A stretch of DNA of 64,000 nt from Primula veris. Taxonomy: Eukaryota > Streptophyta > Magnoliopsida > Ericales > Primulaceae. The notes under the pieces were generated by a model, which saw only the letters and a list, made by a program, of their open reading frames with translations, did no database searches and was not told where the DNA came from. Shown in pieces: positions 1 to 11,710 of the stretch. Positions within the stretch are counted from its first letter, which is position 1, and the number at the start of each line of letters is the position of its first letter. The DNA lies in assembly GCA_963682055.1 (NCBI GenBank), contig OY821741.1, positions 22,018,711-22,082,710 of the forward strand, given 5' to 3'. A program made the position numbers and the translations under genes.

Positions 1-159
1 AAAAAAGTCGTTGCCAAACATAGCCTTATTCAATATTCATCCACATTAAGTAAATTTTCACGGAATGACACAAAAAAAAAAAAGCCTTTTTCACTAAATT
101 AATATTTTCTTGTAGAAAGTCTCTTCTGGTCGCATTTTTAATGTGCATTGACAAACTAG
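1..159. other. AT-rich edge, no gene seen
   Basis: Short AT-rich stretch at the window edge with an adenine run near position 70. No coding potential or recognised repeat is visible. It probably belongs to an element that extends beyond the window. Confidence 0.4.
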
Positions 160-480
160 ATATATCAAACAAATGGTTTTGTAAAACGGACAAATGAATA
201 AAAAGTTTGTCATTTTAACTATGAACTTAGGGTTAATTGTATTAGTTTGATAGTTTACGGAGTCAATTGCAAGAATTAATAGTTCCAATGGGTTATTTGT
301 AAATATCTCGTAGCTCGAAGGGGTTATTTTTATTTAACCCATTTATATGATGTGATGAGTATTCTTTTTCTATGTATGCATGTGTACTTGTATCCAAAAA
401 CTGTGGAGAGTAGATGAGTCATCTAACTTCAATGACAGAGATAAATTTGACTTACCTACAAGGTGTAATCCCGGTCTTTT
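160..480. repeat. Spacer repeat, copy 1 of the left-end duplication
   Basis: This AT-rich spacer is repeated closely at 5020-5345 and partly at 4012-4190. Shared landmarks include ATATATCAAAC, GACAAATGAATAAAAAG, GGAGAGTAGATGAGTCA and CTTACNTACAAGGTGTAA. In every case it lies next to a foldback-like element, so spacer and element were copied together as one larger unit. No coding potential is seen. Confidence 0.75.
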
Positions 481-2740
481 AAGTTTTACATGTACGGTGG
501 TAAATTTTTGGATTGTTATCTTATCTACAACTTAATTAAAAATTGATCTATGAAAATAAAATTAATTAATAATTGGTCCATTTTCCACTAACTAACCAAT
601 AAAAATAAAGAAAAAATAGGAAAAAATGGAAAATTTTCATAAAATCTGAAGGAAAAAAACCCAAAAAAGATTAAAAAAGGCAAAACCCTGAAAAAACACG
701 TATAAAATTTTGAAAAATCCAAAATATTCCTAAAAAATCTAAAATTAACAAAAAACCAAAAATGCAAAGTCATTTTAAAAACAATCTGGTAATTTTAAAA
801 ATATTTTAAGTCATTTTAAGTCATTTTAAAAAACAAACTGAGTCGTTTTAAGTGATTTTAAAAACAGTCTCAGTCATTTTAAATAATTTTAAAAATAGTC
901 TGAGTCGTTTTAAGTGATTTTAAAAATAGTCTAAATCATTTTAAGTCATTTTAAAAATAGTCTGAGTCGGTTTAACTCATTTTAAAAATAGACTGAGTAA
1001 TTTTAAAAACAGTCTAAGTAATTCTAAAAATAGTTCAGGTAATTTTAAAAACAGACTGAGTTGTTTTAAGTCATTTTAAAAATAGACAGAGTCGTTTTAA
1101 ATGATTTTAAAAATAGTCTGAATTGTTTTACGTCATTTTAAAAATAGTCTGATTCATTTTAAGACATTTTAAAAACAATTTGAGTCATTTTAAGTCGTTT
1201 TAAAAATAGTTCAAGTCATTTTAAATCATTTAAAAACAATTTGAGTAGTTTTAAAAACAATCTAAATCGTTTTAAGTGATTTTAAACCCAATCTGTGTTG
1301 TTTTAAGTCATTTTAAAAAAAATCTGAGTCATTTTAAGTAATTTTAAAAAAGTCTGAGTCGTTTTAAATTATTTTAAAACAGTCTAAGTCGTTTTAAGTG
1401 GTTTTAAAAATAGTCTGAGTCGTTTTAAGTGATTTTAAAAATAGGCTGAGTCATTTTAAGCCATTTTAAAAATTATCTAAGTCGTTTTAACTCATTTTAA
1501 AAATAGTCTGAGTCAGTTTAAAAACATTATGAGTCGTTTTAAGTGATTTTAAAAATAGTCTGAGTCCTTTCAATTCATTTTAAAAATAGTATGAGTCATT
1601 TCAAGTCATTTTAAAAACATTCCGAGTCGTTTAAAAATAGTCTGAGTTATTTTGAGTCATTTGAAAAACAATTGGGATCATTTTAAAAATAGTATGAGCC
1701 ATTTTGAGTCATTTTAAAAACTGTATGATTCATTTTAAAAACAGTCTGATTCATTTTAAAAACAGTCTGACATTTTGAGTCATTTTAAAAACAGTATGAT
1801 TCATTTTAAAAACTATATGATTCATTTTAAAAACAGTCTGAGTCATTTTAAGTAATTTTAAAAACAGTATGGGTCATTTTTAAGTAATTTTAAAAACAGT
1901 CTGGGTCATTTTAAAAATAGTCTAGATCATTTGCTAAGTCATTTGAAAACAGTCTGAGTCATATTGAGTAATTTTAAAAATAGTCCGAGTCATTTTAAAA
2001 AATAGTTCGAGTAATTTTAAAAATAGTCTGAGTCATTTTTAAGTCATTTGAAAACAATTGCAAATTATTTTAAAGTTTTTAATATTTTTTGGACTTTCCG
2101 GCTTTTTTCGACTTTTTTAGAACTTTTTTTTTTCATTTTTTTTTTCATTTTGGATTTGTTGAATTTTTCTTCGTTTTTTTTTAATTTTTTAAAAAATTTC
2201 GGATTTTTTTCGGGGTCCTGGCTTTTTTGAACGTTTTTTTTGTGATTTTGGATTTTCTTTGTGTTTTTGTATTTTTTTTTTACTTTTTTTTTTGGTTTTT
2301 TCGGGTTCCCGGTTTTTTTTGAAATTTTTTTCATTTATTTTGTGATTTTAGATTTTTGGATCTTTCTTAGGTTTTTACCATTTTTTTCGGAGTTTTTTTG
2401 GGTTCCCGATTTTTTTGAAGGTTTTTTTCAACTTTTTTGTTTTTTTTTCTGATTTTTTTGATTCCTAACTTTTTTGAACTTTTTTTTTTTTTTTATTTTG
2501 GAGTTTTTTTTTTTTTTTTTTTACATTTTTTCGGGGTCTCGATTTTTTTAAAGTTTTTTTTTTCAGATTTTTTGGTATTTTCTGTTTTTTTTTGGATATT
2601 TTTGTTATTTTTTGAGTTTTTCTATTTTTGTCAATTTTGGGCCTTTTATATTTAATGAGTAATTGACCAATTCTTAATTAGTTTTAGAAATAATTGACAA
2701 ACCCTTAATTAAATTTTATAGGATGGCAAACTACATATAT
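480..2740. mobile_element. Foldback-like element A (long imperfect TIR, internal minisatellite)
   Basis: The left end (about 505-600) carries ACTTAATTAA, then ATTGATC and TTAATTAATAATTGGTCC. The right end (about 2655-2725) carries the reverse complement of the same order, giving imperfect inverted termini of about 60-70 bp. Inside these, the left arm (600-780) is A-rich and the right arm (2060-2650) is T-rich with reverse-complement similarity, so the ends could fold back. The centre is a minisatellite. No transposase is present, so the element is non-autonomous. Its right end was later hit by the solo LTR at 2741. The exact termini and target duplication are not resolved. It could also be called a large MITE; the class is inferred from structure only. 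Confidence 0.6.
785..2055. repeat. Degenerate minisatellite array in element A
   Basis: About 1.27 kb of diverged tandem repeats. The full unit is about 31 bp, built on GTCGTTTTAAGTCATTTTAA followed by AAACAGTCTGA. Shorter units of about 20 bp lack one of the two GTC-ATTTTAA halves. Units vary at G/A and C/T positions, so the array is old. It has no coding potential. Confidence 0.85.
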
Positions 2741-4011
2741 TGTTGAACCATGGGTTCAATAATTGATTTTGATTATAAGTTTGATTATTTTTTAATGATT
2801 TTACGCTTTCTCTATTTTCGATGATATAATGCTTTGTCTTTTCCAAAAATAGAAAATGTATATTTCAGACATCAGAAAGATAGAGTAATCAAATACGAAG
2901 CCAACGGTCCAAGCGGAATCAAAATCGGAGCTAAAACGAAGAAGTTACGAGCATTCGAAGTAAAGCGGAAAACCCGAAAATTGCCAGAAAACGACCGATC
3001 ATTTTGGACAAAACGACCGATCGTTTTTGGTCCAAATTCTTCCAGAGAGGTCGTTATAAAAACGACCGGTCGCCAGTAGAAAACGACCGATCGTTTTTCT
3101 GTAGATTCAAAAACGACCGGTCGACTGAAGAAAACGACCGATCGTTTTTCAGCCGAATTCAGAAACAACTTTTTAGCTTTTTTGAATAAGTATCTTTAAC
3201 CTTTGGATAAACCCTCAACCATCTACCCAACGGTCATAATACATAAAACAAACTTTTCTTGTCTTATAAACACACCCCAATCACTTTCCAAATACAACCA
3301 ATCAATCCTTCAACCTCTATTCATCAAAAACACCTAAATTCTCCATTATTGAGAAAAAGCTCGAAAAAGAGGGAAATTGAAGAGAAAGCAATACAAGCTC
3401 AAATCAAGATCAATCATCATCAAATATCACAAATTAGGTTATTTAGAAGCAATCAAATTGTGAGTGTTGTTTTATTTTCGATAAATTTGTAAAAAGCAAA
3501 TTATAAGCTCATTTGTGATTGAGTGTTTGGGTAGAAAATTTTAAACCAAAGTGTTGGTTAAAAGTTCTAGGTTAAACACTTGGGTACTCATATATTGAGG
3601 GGGAGTCGTTGACTCGTAAACGTGTTCGCTTGCACTTGTATCAAGAGTAGAAACATCGGGTAGAGGATGAGCAAATCGTTTTGATTAGCTCGCATAGGAA
3701 TTGTAAAATTGGAAAGAAGATTTTAGTGAAACACTCGGTAGCACGAATACCGAGGAGAGGACGTAGGCGGGTTTGCCGAACCTCTATAAATCTTGGTGTC
3801 AATCTCTTCCCTTACTATTTACTTTCCGCATTCTTTATTATTGCTTATTATCTTGCTTGCGTATAGTAATCTTAGCATTTCATTAACTTTTGTTAAACGC
3901 TTAAGTTTAGAATTGCGATAGTTGGGTTGTTAGTTGCACTAATTTTTAATTAGACGAAAAACGCCTAAAATCTTATTCACCCCCCCTAAGATTTAGCCGC
4001 ACGGGCCAACA
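2741..4011 (+). mobile_element. Solo LTR, Sirevirus-like Copia family
   Basis: Begins TGTTGAACCATGGGTTC and ends GGGCCAACA, flanked by the perfect 5-bp target duplication TATAT (2736-2740 and 4012-4016). It is 1271 bp with no internal region, so it is a solo LTR left by recombination. Both ends and several internal blocks match the LTRs of the complete element at 20608-25906 (CCATGGGTTCAATAATTGAT; GAGGACGTAGGCGGGTTTGC). It has six near-palindromes of the AAAACGACCGATCGTTTT type at 2990-3155 and a TATA-like CTTATAAAC near 3263. Orientation is plus. Confidence 0.9.
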
Positions 4012-4190
4012 TATATCAAACTAATAGTTTTGTAAAATGGACAAATGAATAAAAAGTTTCGTCATTTTAACTATGAACTTGGGGTTAATTGTATAAGTTT
4101 GATAGTTTACGGGTTCAATTGCAAGAATTAATAGTTCCAAGGGTTATTTGTAAATGTCTCGTAGTTCGAAGGGGTTATTTTTATTTACAA
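4012..4190. repeat. Spacer repeat, partial copy
   Basis: Continuation of the insertion site of the solo LTR. It matches 160-345 and 5025-5200 (GACAAATGAATAAAAAG, TTGATAGTTTACGGG, TCGAAGGGGTTATTTTTA). The copy stops near 4190, where unrelated sequence begins. Confidence 0.75.
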
Positions 4191-4440
4191 TTAATGCTTA
4201 ATAAGTATCACTTTTGAACTTATATTCCCATGAGCTACCTATCATAATTTGCATTTCTTGTAGGTAACACTTTTTTATACTATATAAACCCTTAATTTTC
4301 TTATTTTAATCTAATTGTATTTCTCTATTCATCTCTCTCTTTCTCTCTCTCTCTATATATATATATGACGGTAGCGGCGATAATCTATTCTTTTTCGACG
4401 ACCTTGATCTTTTCTCCTCCTCCAACAACCTTTTTTTTCA
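4190..4440 (+). promoter_or_regulatory. Promoter-like tract fused to a foldback arm
   Basis: Contains a TATA-like TATATAAACCC near 4300, a CT-rich leader and a TA run, then ATG at 4366 that opens a short frame (MTVAAIIYSF...) running into T-rich foldback sequence. This resembles the 5' end of a plant gene joined to the element. It is inference from layout only and no protein family is recognised. Confidence 0.25.
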
Positions 4441-5015
4441 TTTTTTTTGTGATTTTGGATTTGTTGAATTTTTCTTGGTTTTTTTTATTTTTTTTTTCAA
4501 ATTTATGATTTTTTTCGGTTTCCTGAATTTTTGAACGTTTTTTTTTTGTGATTTTTGATTTTCTTGGTTTTTTGTATTTTTTTTTTTTACTTTTTTTGGG
4601 TTTTTTTGATTTTTCGATTGTTTTTGAAATTTTTTTCATTTATCTTGTGATTTGGGATTTTTGGATTTTTCTTGCTATTTTAGCATATTTTCGGGGTTTT
4701 TTCGGGTTTCCGACTTATTTGAATGATTTTTTTTTTCAGGTTTTTTGTTATTTTTTTTCTGATTTTTTTGTACTTTTTTTTATAATGATTTTGGAGTTTT
4801 CTTGTTTTGTTTTGTTTTTTTAACATTTTTTCGGGTTCCCGATTTTTTTAAAGGTTTTTTGGTATTTTCTCTTTTTTTGGATATTTTTGTTAGTTTTGTT
4901 AGTTTTTCTTTTTTTTTCAATTGTGGGCCATTTATATTTAATGAATAATTGACCAATTCCTAATTAGTTTTAAAAATAATTGACCAATTCTTAATTTAAT
5001 TTTGTAGGATGACAA
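4385..5015. mobile_element. Foldback-like element, right half only
   Basis: The T-rich arm (4440-4915) with repeated GATTTTTTTGG/TTTTCGGG phrases and the right inverted terminus (4935-5012, TTGACCAATTCCTAATTAG) match 2060-2740 of element A. The left arm and minisatellite are missing, so this is a truncated copy. Confidence 0.6.
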
Positions 5016-5019
5016 ATTA

Positions 5020-5345
5020 CATATATCAAACAAATAGTTTTGTAAAACGGACAAATGAATAAAAAGTTTCGTCATTTTAACTATGAACTTGGGGTTAATT
5101 GTATAAGTTTGATAGTTTACGGGGTCAATTGCAAGAATTAATAGTTCGAAGGGGTTATTTGTAAATGTCTCATAGTTCGAAGGGGTTATTTTAATTTAAC
5201 CTATTTATATGATGCGATGAATATTTTTTTTTTTTTATGTATGTAAGTGTATTTGTATCGAAAAAGGTGGAGAGTAGATGAGTCACCTAACTTCAATAAC
5301 TGAGATAAATTTGACTTACGTACAAGGTGTAAACACGGTCTTTTT
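5020..5345. repeat. Spacer repeat, copy 2
   Basis: Nearly the same as 160-480, including GGAGAGTAGATGAGTCA and the AAGGTGTAA phrase. It leads into foldback element B, as copy 1 leads into element A, so the spacer-plus-element unit is tandemly duplicated. Confidence 0.75.
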
Positions 5346-5704
5346 AACTTTTAACCGTATTGCTCTGCTTCCGGATATGAACTAGCTTTAACTTATCCAT
5401 TTTCTAATTCCAATTTCGTGTGTTATATTAACAAATTTATGTTAAAATTTGGATTAGTATCTTATCTCCAACTTAATTAAACATTGATCCATTAAAATAA
5501 AATTAATTAAGTATTTATCCATTTCCCCTAAGTAACAAATAAAAAAAAATAGAAAATTTTCAAAAAACCAAAACGGAAAAACAAAAAAATCTGAAAAAAA
5601 AACCTAGAAAAGTTTAAAAAAAAACGAAGGTAAAACTCCCAAAAAAACAGGAATAAAATTTAAAAAATCCAATATCAAGAAAAAATCCAAAACGCAAAAA
5701 AAAA

Positions 5705-6690
5705 GAGAAGTCTGAGTCGTTTTATATCATTTTTAAAACTGACTAATTTTAAAATCAGTATGAGTAATTATAAAAATAGTTTGGGTAATTTTAAAAACAA
5801 TTTGAGTCGTTTTAAATCATTTTAAAAATAGTATGAGTCGTTTTAAGTGATTTTAAAAACAGTCTGAGTTATTTTAAGTGATTTTAAAAACAGTCTGAGT
5901 TGTTTTAAGTATTTTAAACAGTCTGAGTCGTTTTAAGTTATTTTAAAAATAGTCCGAGTCGTTTTAAGTCATTTTAAAAATAGTCTGAGTCGTTTTAAGT
6001 CATTTTAAAAACATTATGAATCATTTTAAAAACATTATAAATTGTTTTAAAAATAGTATAAATCATTTTAAAAACAGTCCGACTCGTTTTAAGTCATTTT
6101 AAAACAGTCTGATTAGTTTTAAAAACAGTCTGGGTCGTTTTAAGTGATTTTAAAAACAGATTGAGTCGTTTTAAGTCATTTTAAAAACAGGATAAGTCAT
6201 TTTAAATATTTTAAAAATAGTTTGAGTCATTTAAAAAACATTTAGAATTGTTTTACGTCATTTTAAAGACAGACTGAGTCGTTTTAAGTCATTTTAACAA
6301 CAACCTGAGTCGTTTTAAGTGCTTTTAAAAACAGTCTGAGTCATTTTAAGTTATTTTAAAAATAGTCCGAGTCGTTCAAAGTGATTTTAATAACATTCTG
6401 AGTCATTTTAAGTGATTTTAAAAATATTTTGAATCATTTTAAAAACAGTCCGAGCAGTTTTAAGTCATTTTAAAAACAGTATAAGTAGCTTTAAAAGTAG
6501 TCTGAGTCATTTTAAGTTATTTAAAAAAAAAGATGAGTCGTTTTAAGTTATTTTAAAAATAGTTTGAGTCATTTTAAAAATAATCTGAGTCATTTTGAGT
6601 CATTTGAAAAACTGTCTAAATCATTTTAAGTAATTTTAAAAACAATCTGAGTCATTTTAAAAACAGTCTGAGTTATTTTAAAGTCATTTG
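5705..6690. repeat. Minisatellite array in element B
   Basis: Same diverged 20-31-bp unit as in element A (GTCGTTTTAAGTCATTTTAA core followed by AAACAGTCTGAG). It continues for about 155 bp after the solo LTR, from 7885 to about 8040. Confidence 0.85.
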
Positions 6691-7884
6691 TGTTGATCCG
6701 TAGGTGTCTAAACCTTAGAGGGGGGGGGGGGTGAATAAGGTTTTGGTATGTTTTTCGCGGAATAAAAACTATGTGTTATTAACTAAGCAAATTAGTGGTT
6801 TTATAACTTAAACAATTTAGTTAACAAATAAATGCTACGTTAATCTATGCAAGCAATGAATATAAGCAATAAATAATTTGCGAAAAGTAAAAGTTGAGGG
6901 AAAAGAAATAACGCAAGATTTATAGAGGTTCGGCAAAACGCGCCTACTTCCTCTCCTCGGTATTTTCACTTCCGAGTGTTTCACTAAAATCTCGTTCCAA
7001 GGTTATAACCTAACGAGCTTAATCAACCGATTAAGCTCCCCCTCACTTTATGAGTATCCCGAATGAAAAGCCTAGAACTTTTAAGCTACACTTGCTTGAA
7101 AAGCTTCTACCCGATCACTCGCTCACAAATGAGTTTATAAAATACTCTTTTACAAGATTGAATTTGAATGGATCACTCACTAACAAATAATATCTCGATG
7201 TTTATAAGATTACAATAATAATAAGCTCGAGAATATTTTATAGATACAAGTGAGACAATTTAGTAGTATAAGCTTATAAGATATTTGAATTTTGAAAGCT
7301 TGAAGTTGTGTAATTGTTAGGTGTCTTCAACAAAGGATTTTGGGGCCTTTTGTAGAGTGAAAAAGGTCCAACAATTAATTCATAACCGTTGGCAGTTGTT
7401 GAGTAGATTAGCTGCTAGTTTGCAGCAGTTCGCCCCATTTTCAGGATAAGCTGAAAAGCTGGAATTTGAATTTCTATAGAAACGATCGGTCGTTTCTGAA
7501 AAACGATCGGTCGTTTTTCATCTGTGCTCACTGGAAGAATTCCTTCTTAAAACGATCGGTCGTTTTTGTGTGCTGCTCACTGGAAGAATTTTTACCTAAA
7601 ACGATCGGTCGTTTTAGGATAGCGATCGGTCGTTTTGCCTACTGAACAGTCGTTTTTTGTTCTTGCAATGTTTCGGTTTTCTCGACATACTTCGAAACCC
7701 CGTAACTAACCCGTTTCAAATCCGATTGAGGTTCCGCTTGAACCGTTGGCTTCGTAATTTCGTATTCTATCATTTTAAGCCTTTAACACACTCGATAAAT
7801 GATTAGTACGCAAAACGAGCTTTTATCATGTTTTACAAATATTGTTATCATCAAAATAATCGATTAGAAGAATAACGTTCAACA
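6691..7884 (-). mobile_element. Solo LTR, Sirevirus-like Copia family
   Basis: Starts TGTTGATCCGTAGG and ends ACGTTCAACA (plus-strand view), flanked by the perfect 5-bp duplication ATTTG (6686-6690 and 7885-7889). It is 1194 bp and related to the LTRs at 20608-25906 and the solo LTR at 2741 (GGTGAATAAGG near one end, GGTTCGGCAAA, the AAAACGATCGGTCGTTTT motifs at 7480-7640). By the match to the complete element it lies on the minus strand. A run of twelve G at 6720-6731 is a likely sequencing-sensitive spot. Confidence 0.9.
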
Positions 7885-8683
7885 ATTTGGAAACAGTCCG
7901 AGTTATACTCAACGTATTAAGTAATTTTAAAAATAGTCCGAGTTATTTAAAAAAACAGTTCGAGTAATTTTAAAAATATTCTGAGACATTTTTAAGTCAT
8001 TTGAAGTCATTTGCAAAACAACTTCAAGTTATTTTAAAGTTTTTAATTTTTTTTGGACTTTCCGTCTTTTTTCCAACTTTTTCTAACTTTTTTTTTTTTT
8101 TTCTTCATATTTTTGTGATTTTGGATTTTTCTTGGTTTTTTTTTTAATTTTTTACAATTTTTCGGGTTTCTGACTTTTTTGAACGTTTATTATTTTTTTT
8201 TTGTGATTTTTGATTTTCTTGGTGGTTTTGTATTTTTATCTTTTTTTTTTGTTTTCCCGGGTTTCCGACTTTTTTTGAATTTTTTTGAATTTTTTTTTTA
8301 TGATTTTGTATTTTTCTTTTTTTTTTATACCATTTTTTCGGGTTTCCGATTTTTTTTTCATCTTTTTTGATATTTTCGGTTTTTTTTGTTGTTGATATTT
8401 TTGATATATTTTGAGTTTATCTTATTTTTTCAATTGCAGGCCTTATTTATTTATTTATATATAAAGAGTAATGTAAAAATGGTTAATTAGTTTTAAATTA
8501 TAATTGACGAATTTTGAAATAGTTTAGTTTTAATGGATAATAAATTATATATATATATATTGAAAATGATGGACAGTAAAAGAAGAAGAATAAAAAACAA
8601 ACAAACCCATTAATAAAAATGGGAGATGAAGTTGAGAAAGCAGGCCATAACATTAGAAAAGCTCAGTCAAGTGAAATAATAAT

Positions 8684-8691
8684 AAACCCTA
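8684..8691 (+). promoter_or_regulatory. telo-box (AAACCCTA) upstream of eL21
   Basis: AAACCCTA lies 56 bp before the eL21 start codon, followed by a purine-rich leader of GAA repeats. Telo-boxes are typical of plant ribosomal protein promoters, which supports the 5' end placement. Confidence 0.55.
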
Positions 8692-9642
8692 AAAGAGTAC
8701 AGTAGTATAAAATTGAATTAAGCAGAGAGAGAAGAAGAAGAAGAAGATGGCAGCTGGACATGGAGTAAGAGCAAGAACAAGAGACCTTTTTCAAAGAGAG
8801 GTTTTCGTAAGAAAGGAACAATTCATTTATCTACTTATTTAAGAAGTTATCATGTTGGTGAATATGTTGATGTTAAGGTGAATGGTGCTAATTCATAAAG
8901 GTATGCCTCATAAGTATTATCATGGTATAACTGGTCTTGTTTGGAATGTTACTCCTCGTTCTATCGCTGTCCAACTCAACAAACAGGTTTTTTATTTATT
9001 TATTTATTTATCTCTTTCTTTATTATTAACTAAATATTCATTTATTTAAAATCATTTACATCAGTGAATTAGTTCAGGATTGATTGATAATTATATTAGG
9101 GTTCATCGTTAATTAGTAGTAAATTAGAGTGAGGGTATTCTTGGTTAAATGGTTTTGCCTTTGGCTTATTATAATAGTATGATATTACTGTGTCTATTGT
9201 TTTTGTTTTATTACAGTAATGGTCATCTAGTTATGAAAATTGATAGGATTAGGAACTATGAATGCCAATTAAATAAATAATGTACAAGTATATATACTAG
9301 CCGCAAAACTCACCCGATGGATGATATTGCAATCAATTATTTTATTTATATAATACTATAATTTCTACTGTATGAAAACACAGTAAAAATAAAATAAATT
9401 AATATTTTACTATTATCAAATTTGAAGTGTACATACTTATTGATGGCTCAAGCAAGATGATTTCCAAATGAGGGTCTCTTCTGACGGTCTTGTATTTTTT
9501 TTTTTGAATAGGGAAATAAAGAGAGGAGGGTGTAAAGAAAGCATAAGAGGGAACGGTTTTATATTTGCTTGGGCATTTTTTTTTTCTTTTTGAATTAAAG
9601 TTATTTTTGTAAATAAATCAATGGGTCCCCATTTTGTGGACC

Positions 9643-9843
9643 GTTGACTGCACATTGTACCGTTAATTCGTGGACCGTTTGATCACTTTATATTAGATTT
9701 GAACCGTAGGATCTAAAACCCTATTAAAAAAAAAGAACCCTAAAATTACTATTCTACCCTTAAATCTAACGGTCTAAATCTAAAGTAAATGATCCAACGG
9801 TCCTCTATTTAACGGTACACTGTGCCGTTGAACAGTGAACGCA
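9643..9843. mobile_element. Foldback MITE in the eL21 intron
   Basis: Two arms of about 75 bp (9643-9716 and 9768-9843) are inverted copies. The left TGTACCGTTAA, GGACCGTT, GATCA and TTAGATTTGAACCGTAGGAT align with the reverse complement of the right arm in the same order. No coding capacity is present. The left arm has an 8-bp gap near its tip. Target duplication is not clear. Confidence 0.65.
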
Positions 9844-10036
9844 CAAAAGAAAAACCCTAAATCAATTAGGAGGGGTATTTTCGGAATATAGTGTTCCAAA
9901 GCCTCATAAGGGGTACTTCACTTAAATAATAGTAAGATACAGATATTACTAAATGTATTGTTTTTGTTATGATGTTAGTTTTCTTATTTATCTAAGCATT
10001 TGTACTGTAGACATAGTCAGGAGTGTTATGAAATTG

Positions 10037-10267
10037 GTACTATCCACTACGAATTTATTAGACTGTCTATAAGTGCTTAAAATTGGTAGTGTCCACTATA
10101 GATTTACGTGCATTTTGGGATGCATTACTTTTGTAACTAAATTGCCGAAATGACAGTTTCGAAAAAACTTTTGTATACTGTCATTTAGCAATTTAGGTAT
10201 GGTTTTTTTTTCATCTCAAAATGCACGTAATTCCATAATGGACAAGTAAATTGGAATAGAGGGAGTA
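10037..10267. mobile_element. Stowaway-like MITE in the eL21 intron
   Basis: The right end reads GGAATAGAGGGAGTA, the usual Stowaway terminus, with inverted sub-terminal blocks (TTACGTGCATTTTGGGATG on the left and CATCTCAAAATGCACGTAA on the right) and a smaller inverted pair around CTGTCATTTAGCAATTTA. The left terminus is diverged, so its boundary is approximate. Confidence 0.6.
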
Positions 10268-10317
10268 AAAATTAACATTACCGATTTTTTTAAAATAGAG
10301 TATTTAACTAAAACTGG

Positions 10318-10478
10318 TACTCCACTCCATCTGTTCCTTATTACTTGTCCACCATGAATTCACGTGCATTTTTGGAGTCATTATTTTTATGACTAAATTG
10401 CTGAATGACAAATTTGATTTTTTTTAGTGTCAATTTAACATGCGCGTATTTTCATAGTGAACTAGTAAATGGGAACAT
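10318..10478. mobile_element. Second Stowaway-like MITE in the eL21 intron
   Basis: Left end TACTCCACTCCATCTGTTCC followed by TTACTTGTCCACC and CACGTGCATTTTTGGAGTC. The right end carries the inverted counterpart (GCGCGTATTTTCATAG, AACTAGTAAATGGGAACA). Related to the MITE at 10037 but not identical. Confidence 0.55.
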
Positions 10479-11394
10479 ATGCATTAGTGCTGCTGACATA
10501 GTCATGAATGTTATGAAATTGGATAGGATTAGGGACTGTGAATTCCCTGTGCTGAAGTGAATTTACATAAGAAATAATTGTCAATGAAAGAAATAATATA
10601 GGAGTAGTAAAACATATGAGGTGCGGTGCCCCTGATGGTCAATTTCATGGGATATGGCAAAATATAGGAGTACTTATTCGGCACCTTTTTTATTCTTTAT
10701 TTCTAATTATTCAACTCTTGACTTTTATGGCCTATTGGGATATGGTGTTACATGGATTTAAAGTCTCTTAACTAAATATGTTTAATGATTGTATATTTAG
10801 TTGGTTTACTACTGTTTTTGTTGATTTTAGAGTGTTTAGACTTTTTAGGTGTGTTAGATTTTTTTTTGAGTGTGTTAGATTTTTGAGTGTGTTAGATTAT
10901 TCGTTGTATGTGATTGTCATTTTGAGCTCTTTTTTGTTTGTAATATTTGTTGTTTGGTCTTAAAGGTGGAGTCTTCTTTACTTGTGGACAAGAAAAATTT
11001 TGTTGTTTGGTGAAAACTGAGAAGACATTACTTTATGTGCTAAGATTTATTGGGATTTATGTTTGTGGATGTCTACCGGTCTGAATCCGGAACTTCTTAA
11101 CATTTGAGTCAGGGTATTTGTAGCTCTTATTGAACTCATGGTTTTCGTAGCATTAAGTCCAAATTATTTGTGGTGATTCTATTGCAGCATTGTTGATCAT
11201 AAGTGCTTTGATATTATGGACATTAGTTTTTATTATCCTGCTACTGATACAATGCTACTGGTACAATATCCTGCTATGAACAATGTGGCTAATTAATTAA
11301 AAAAAATTCTACAATGACATTAAATCCATCACTCTTAAACCTTAAAAGAGTAATGATTTTTTAAACCACAACTGTATGCAAACATGAATAGTCT

Positions 11395-11710
11395 AATAGT
11401 TTTCGTAACCTTATTATGAAGCAGAGTTGCTTGAACGCATATTATGGTTTCTTTAAGAAAGTTGTCAGTTTAGTTAGTGTATATGCCAAGTCATTGATGT
11501 TTCGATTTGGTGTATAGAAATTTGGAAGTATGACCGTGGTTTTAGTTTTGATTAATAGTTTATGTTTTGGTTTTTACTTGGTTGTTATTTTGTTGGCTTT
11601 TAGTTTAGAGGACCTCATTTGTTTTCGGTAGAGTGCATTTCTCCCTCTTTTTTCTGTAATTAAGTTGTATTTTATTCGATTATATCTGTCAAGTCCTGTA
11701 TCTAGTTTCA
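11395..11710. repeat. eL21-intron segment also found downstream at 14215-14545
   Basis: Shared ordered landmarks: GCAGAGTTGCTTGA, then TATGCCAAG, GATGTTTCGATTTGGTG (TTTCCATTTGGTG in the other copy), TATGACCGTGGTTTTA, TTACTTGG, AGTGCATT and CTGTNATNAAG. Both lie in the same orientation. It may be a dispersed repeat or a trace of a duplicated eL21 locus. Confidence 0.6.

Larger units (their letters stand above)
5430..8560. mobile_element. Foldback-like element B, interrupted by a solo LTR
   Basis: Same architecture as element A: left terminus at about 5445-5530 (CAACTTAATTAA, ATTGATCC), A-rich arm to 5700, minisatellite at 5705-6690 and 7885-8040, T-rich arm 8045-8440 and right terminus about 8460-8560 (GGTTAATTAGTTTTAAA). 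The solo LTR at 6691-7884 splits the minisatellite; without it the element is about 1.9 kb. Its right end lies within about 200 bp of the eL21 start codon, so it could influence that promoter. That effect is inference. Confidence 0.6.

Noticed and set aside
785..2055. Possible CRISPR-like array because of the regular repeats
   Set aside because: The repeats are directly tandem without unique spacers, strongly diverged, and in a plant nuclear genome.
2048..2655. Several open frames rich in Phe or Lys in the T-rich arms (also at 4385-4823 and 8179-8370)
   Set aside because: They result from long T or A runs, have extreme composition and match no family; they sit inside the foldback elements.
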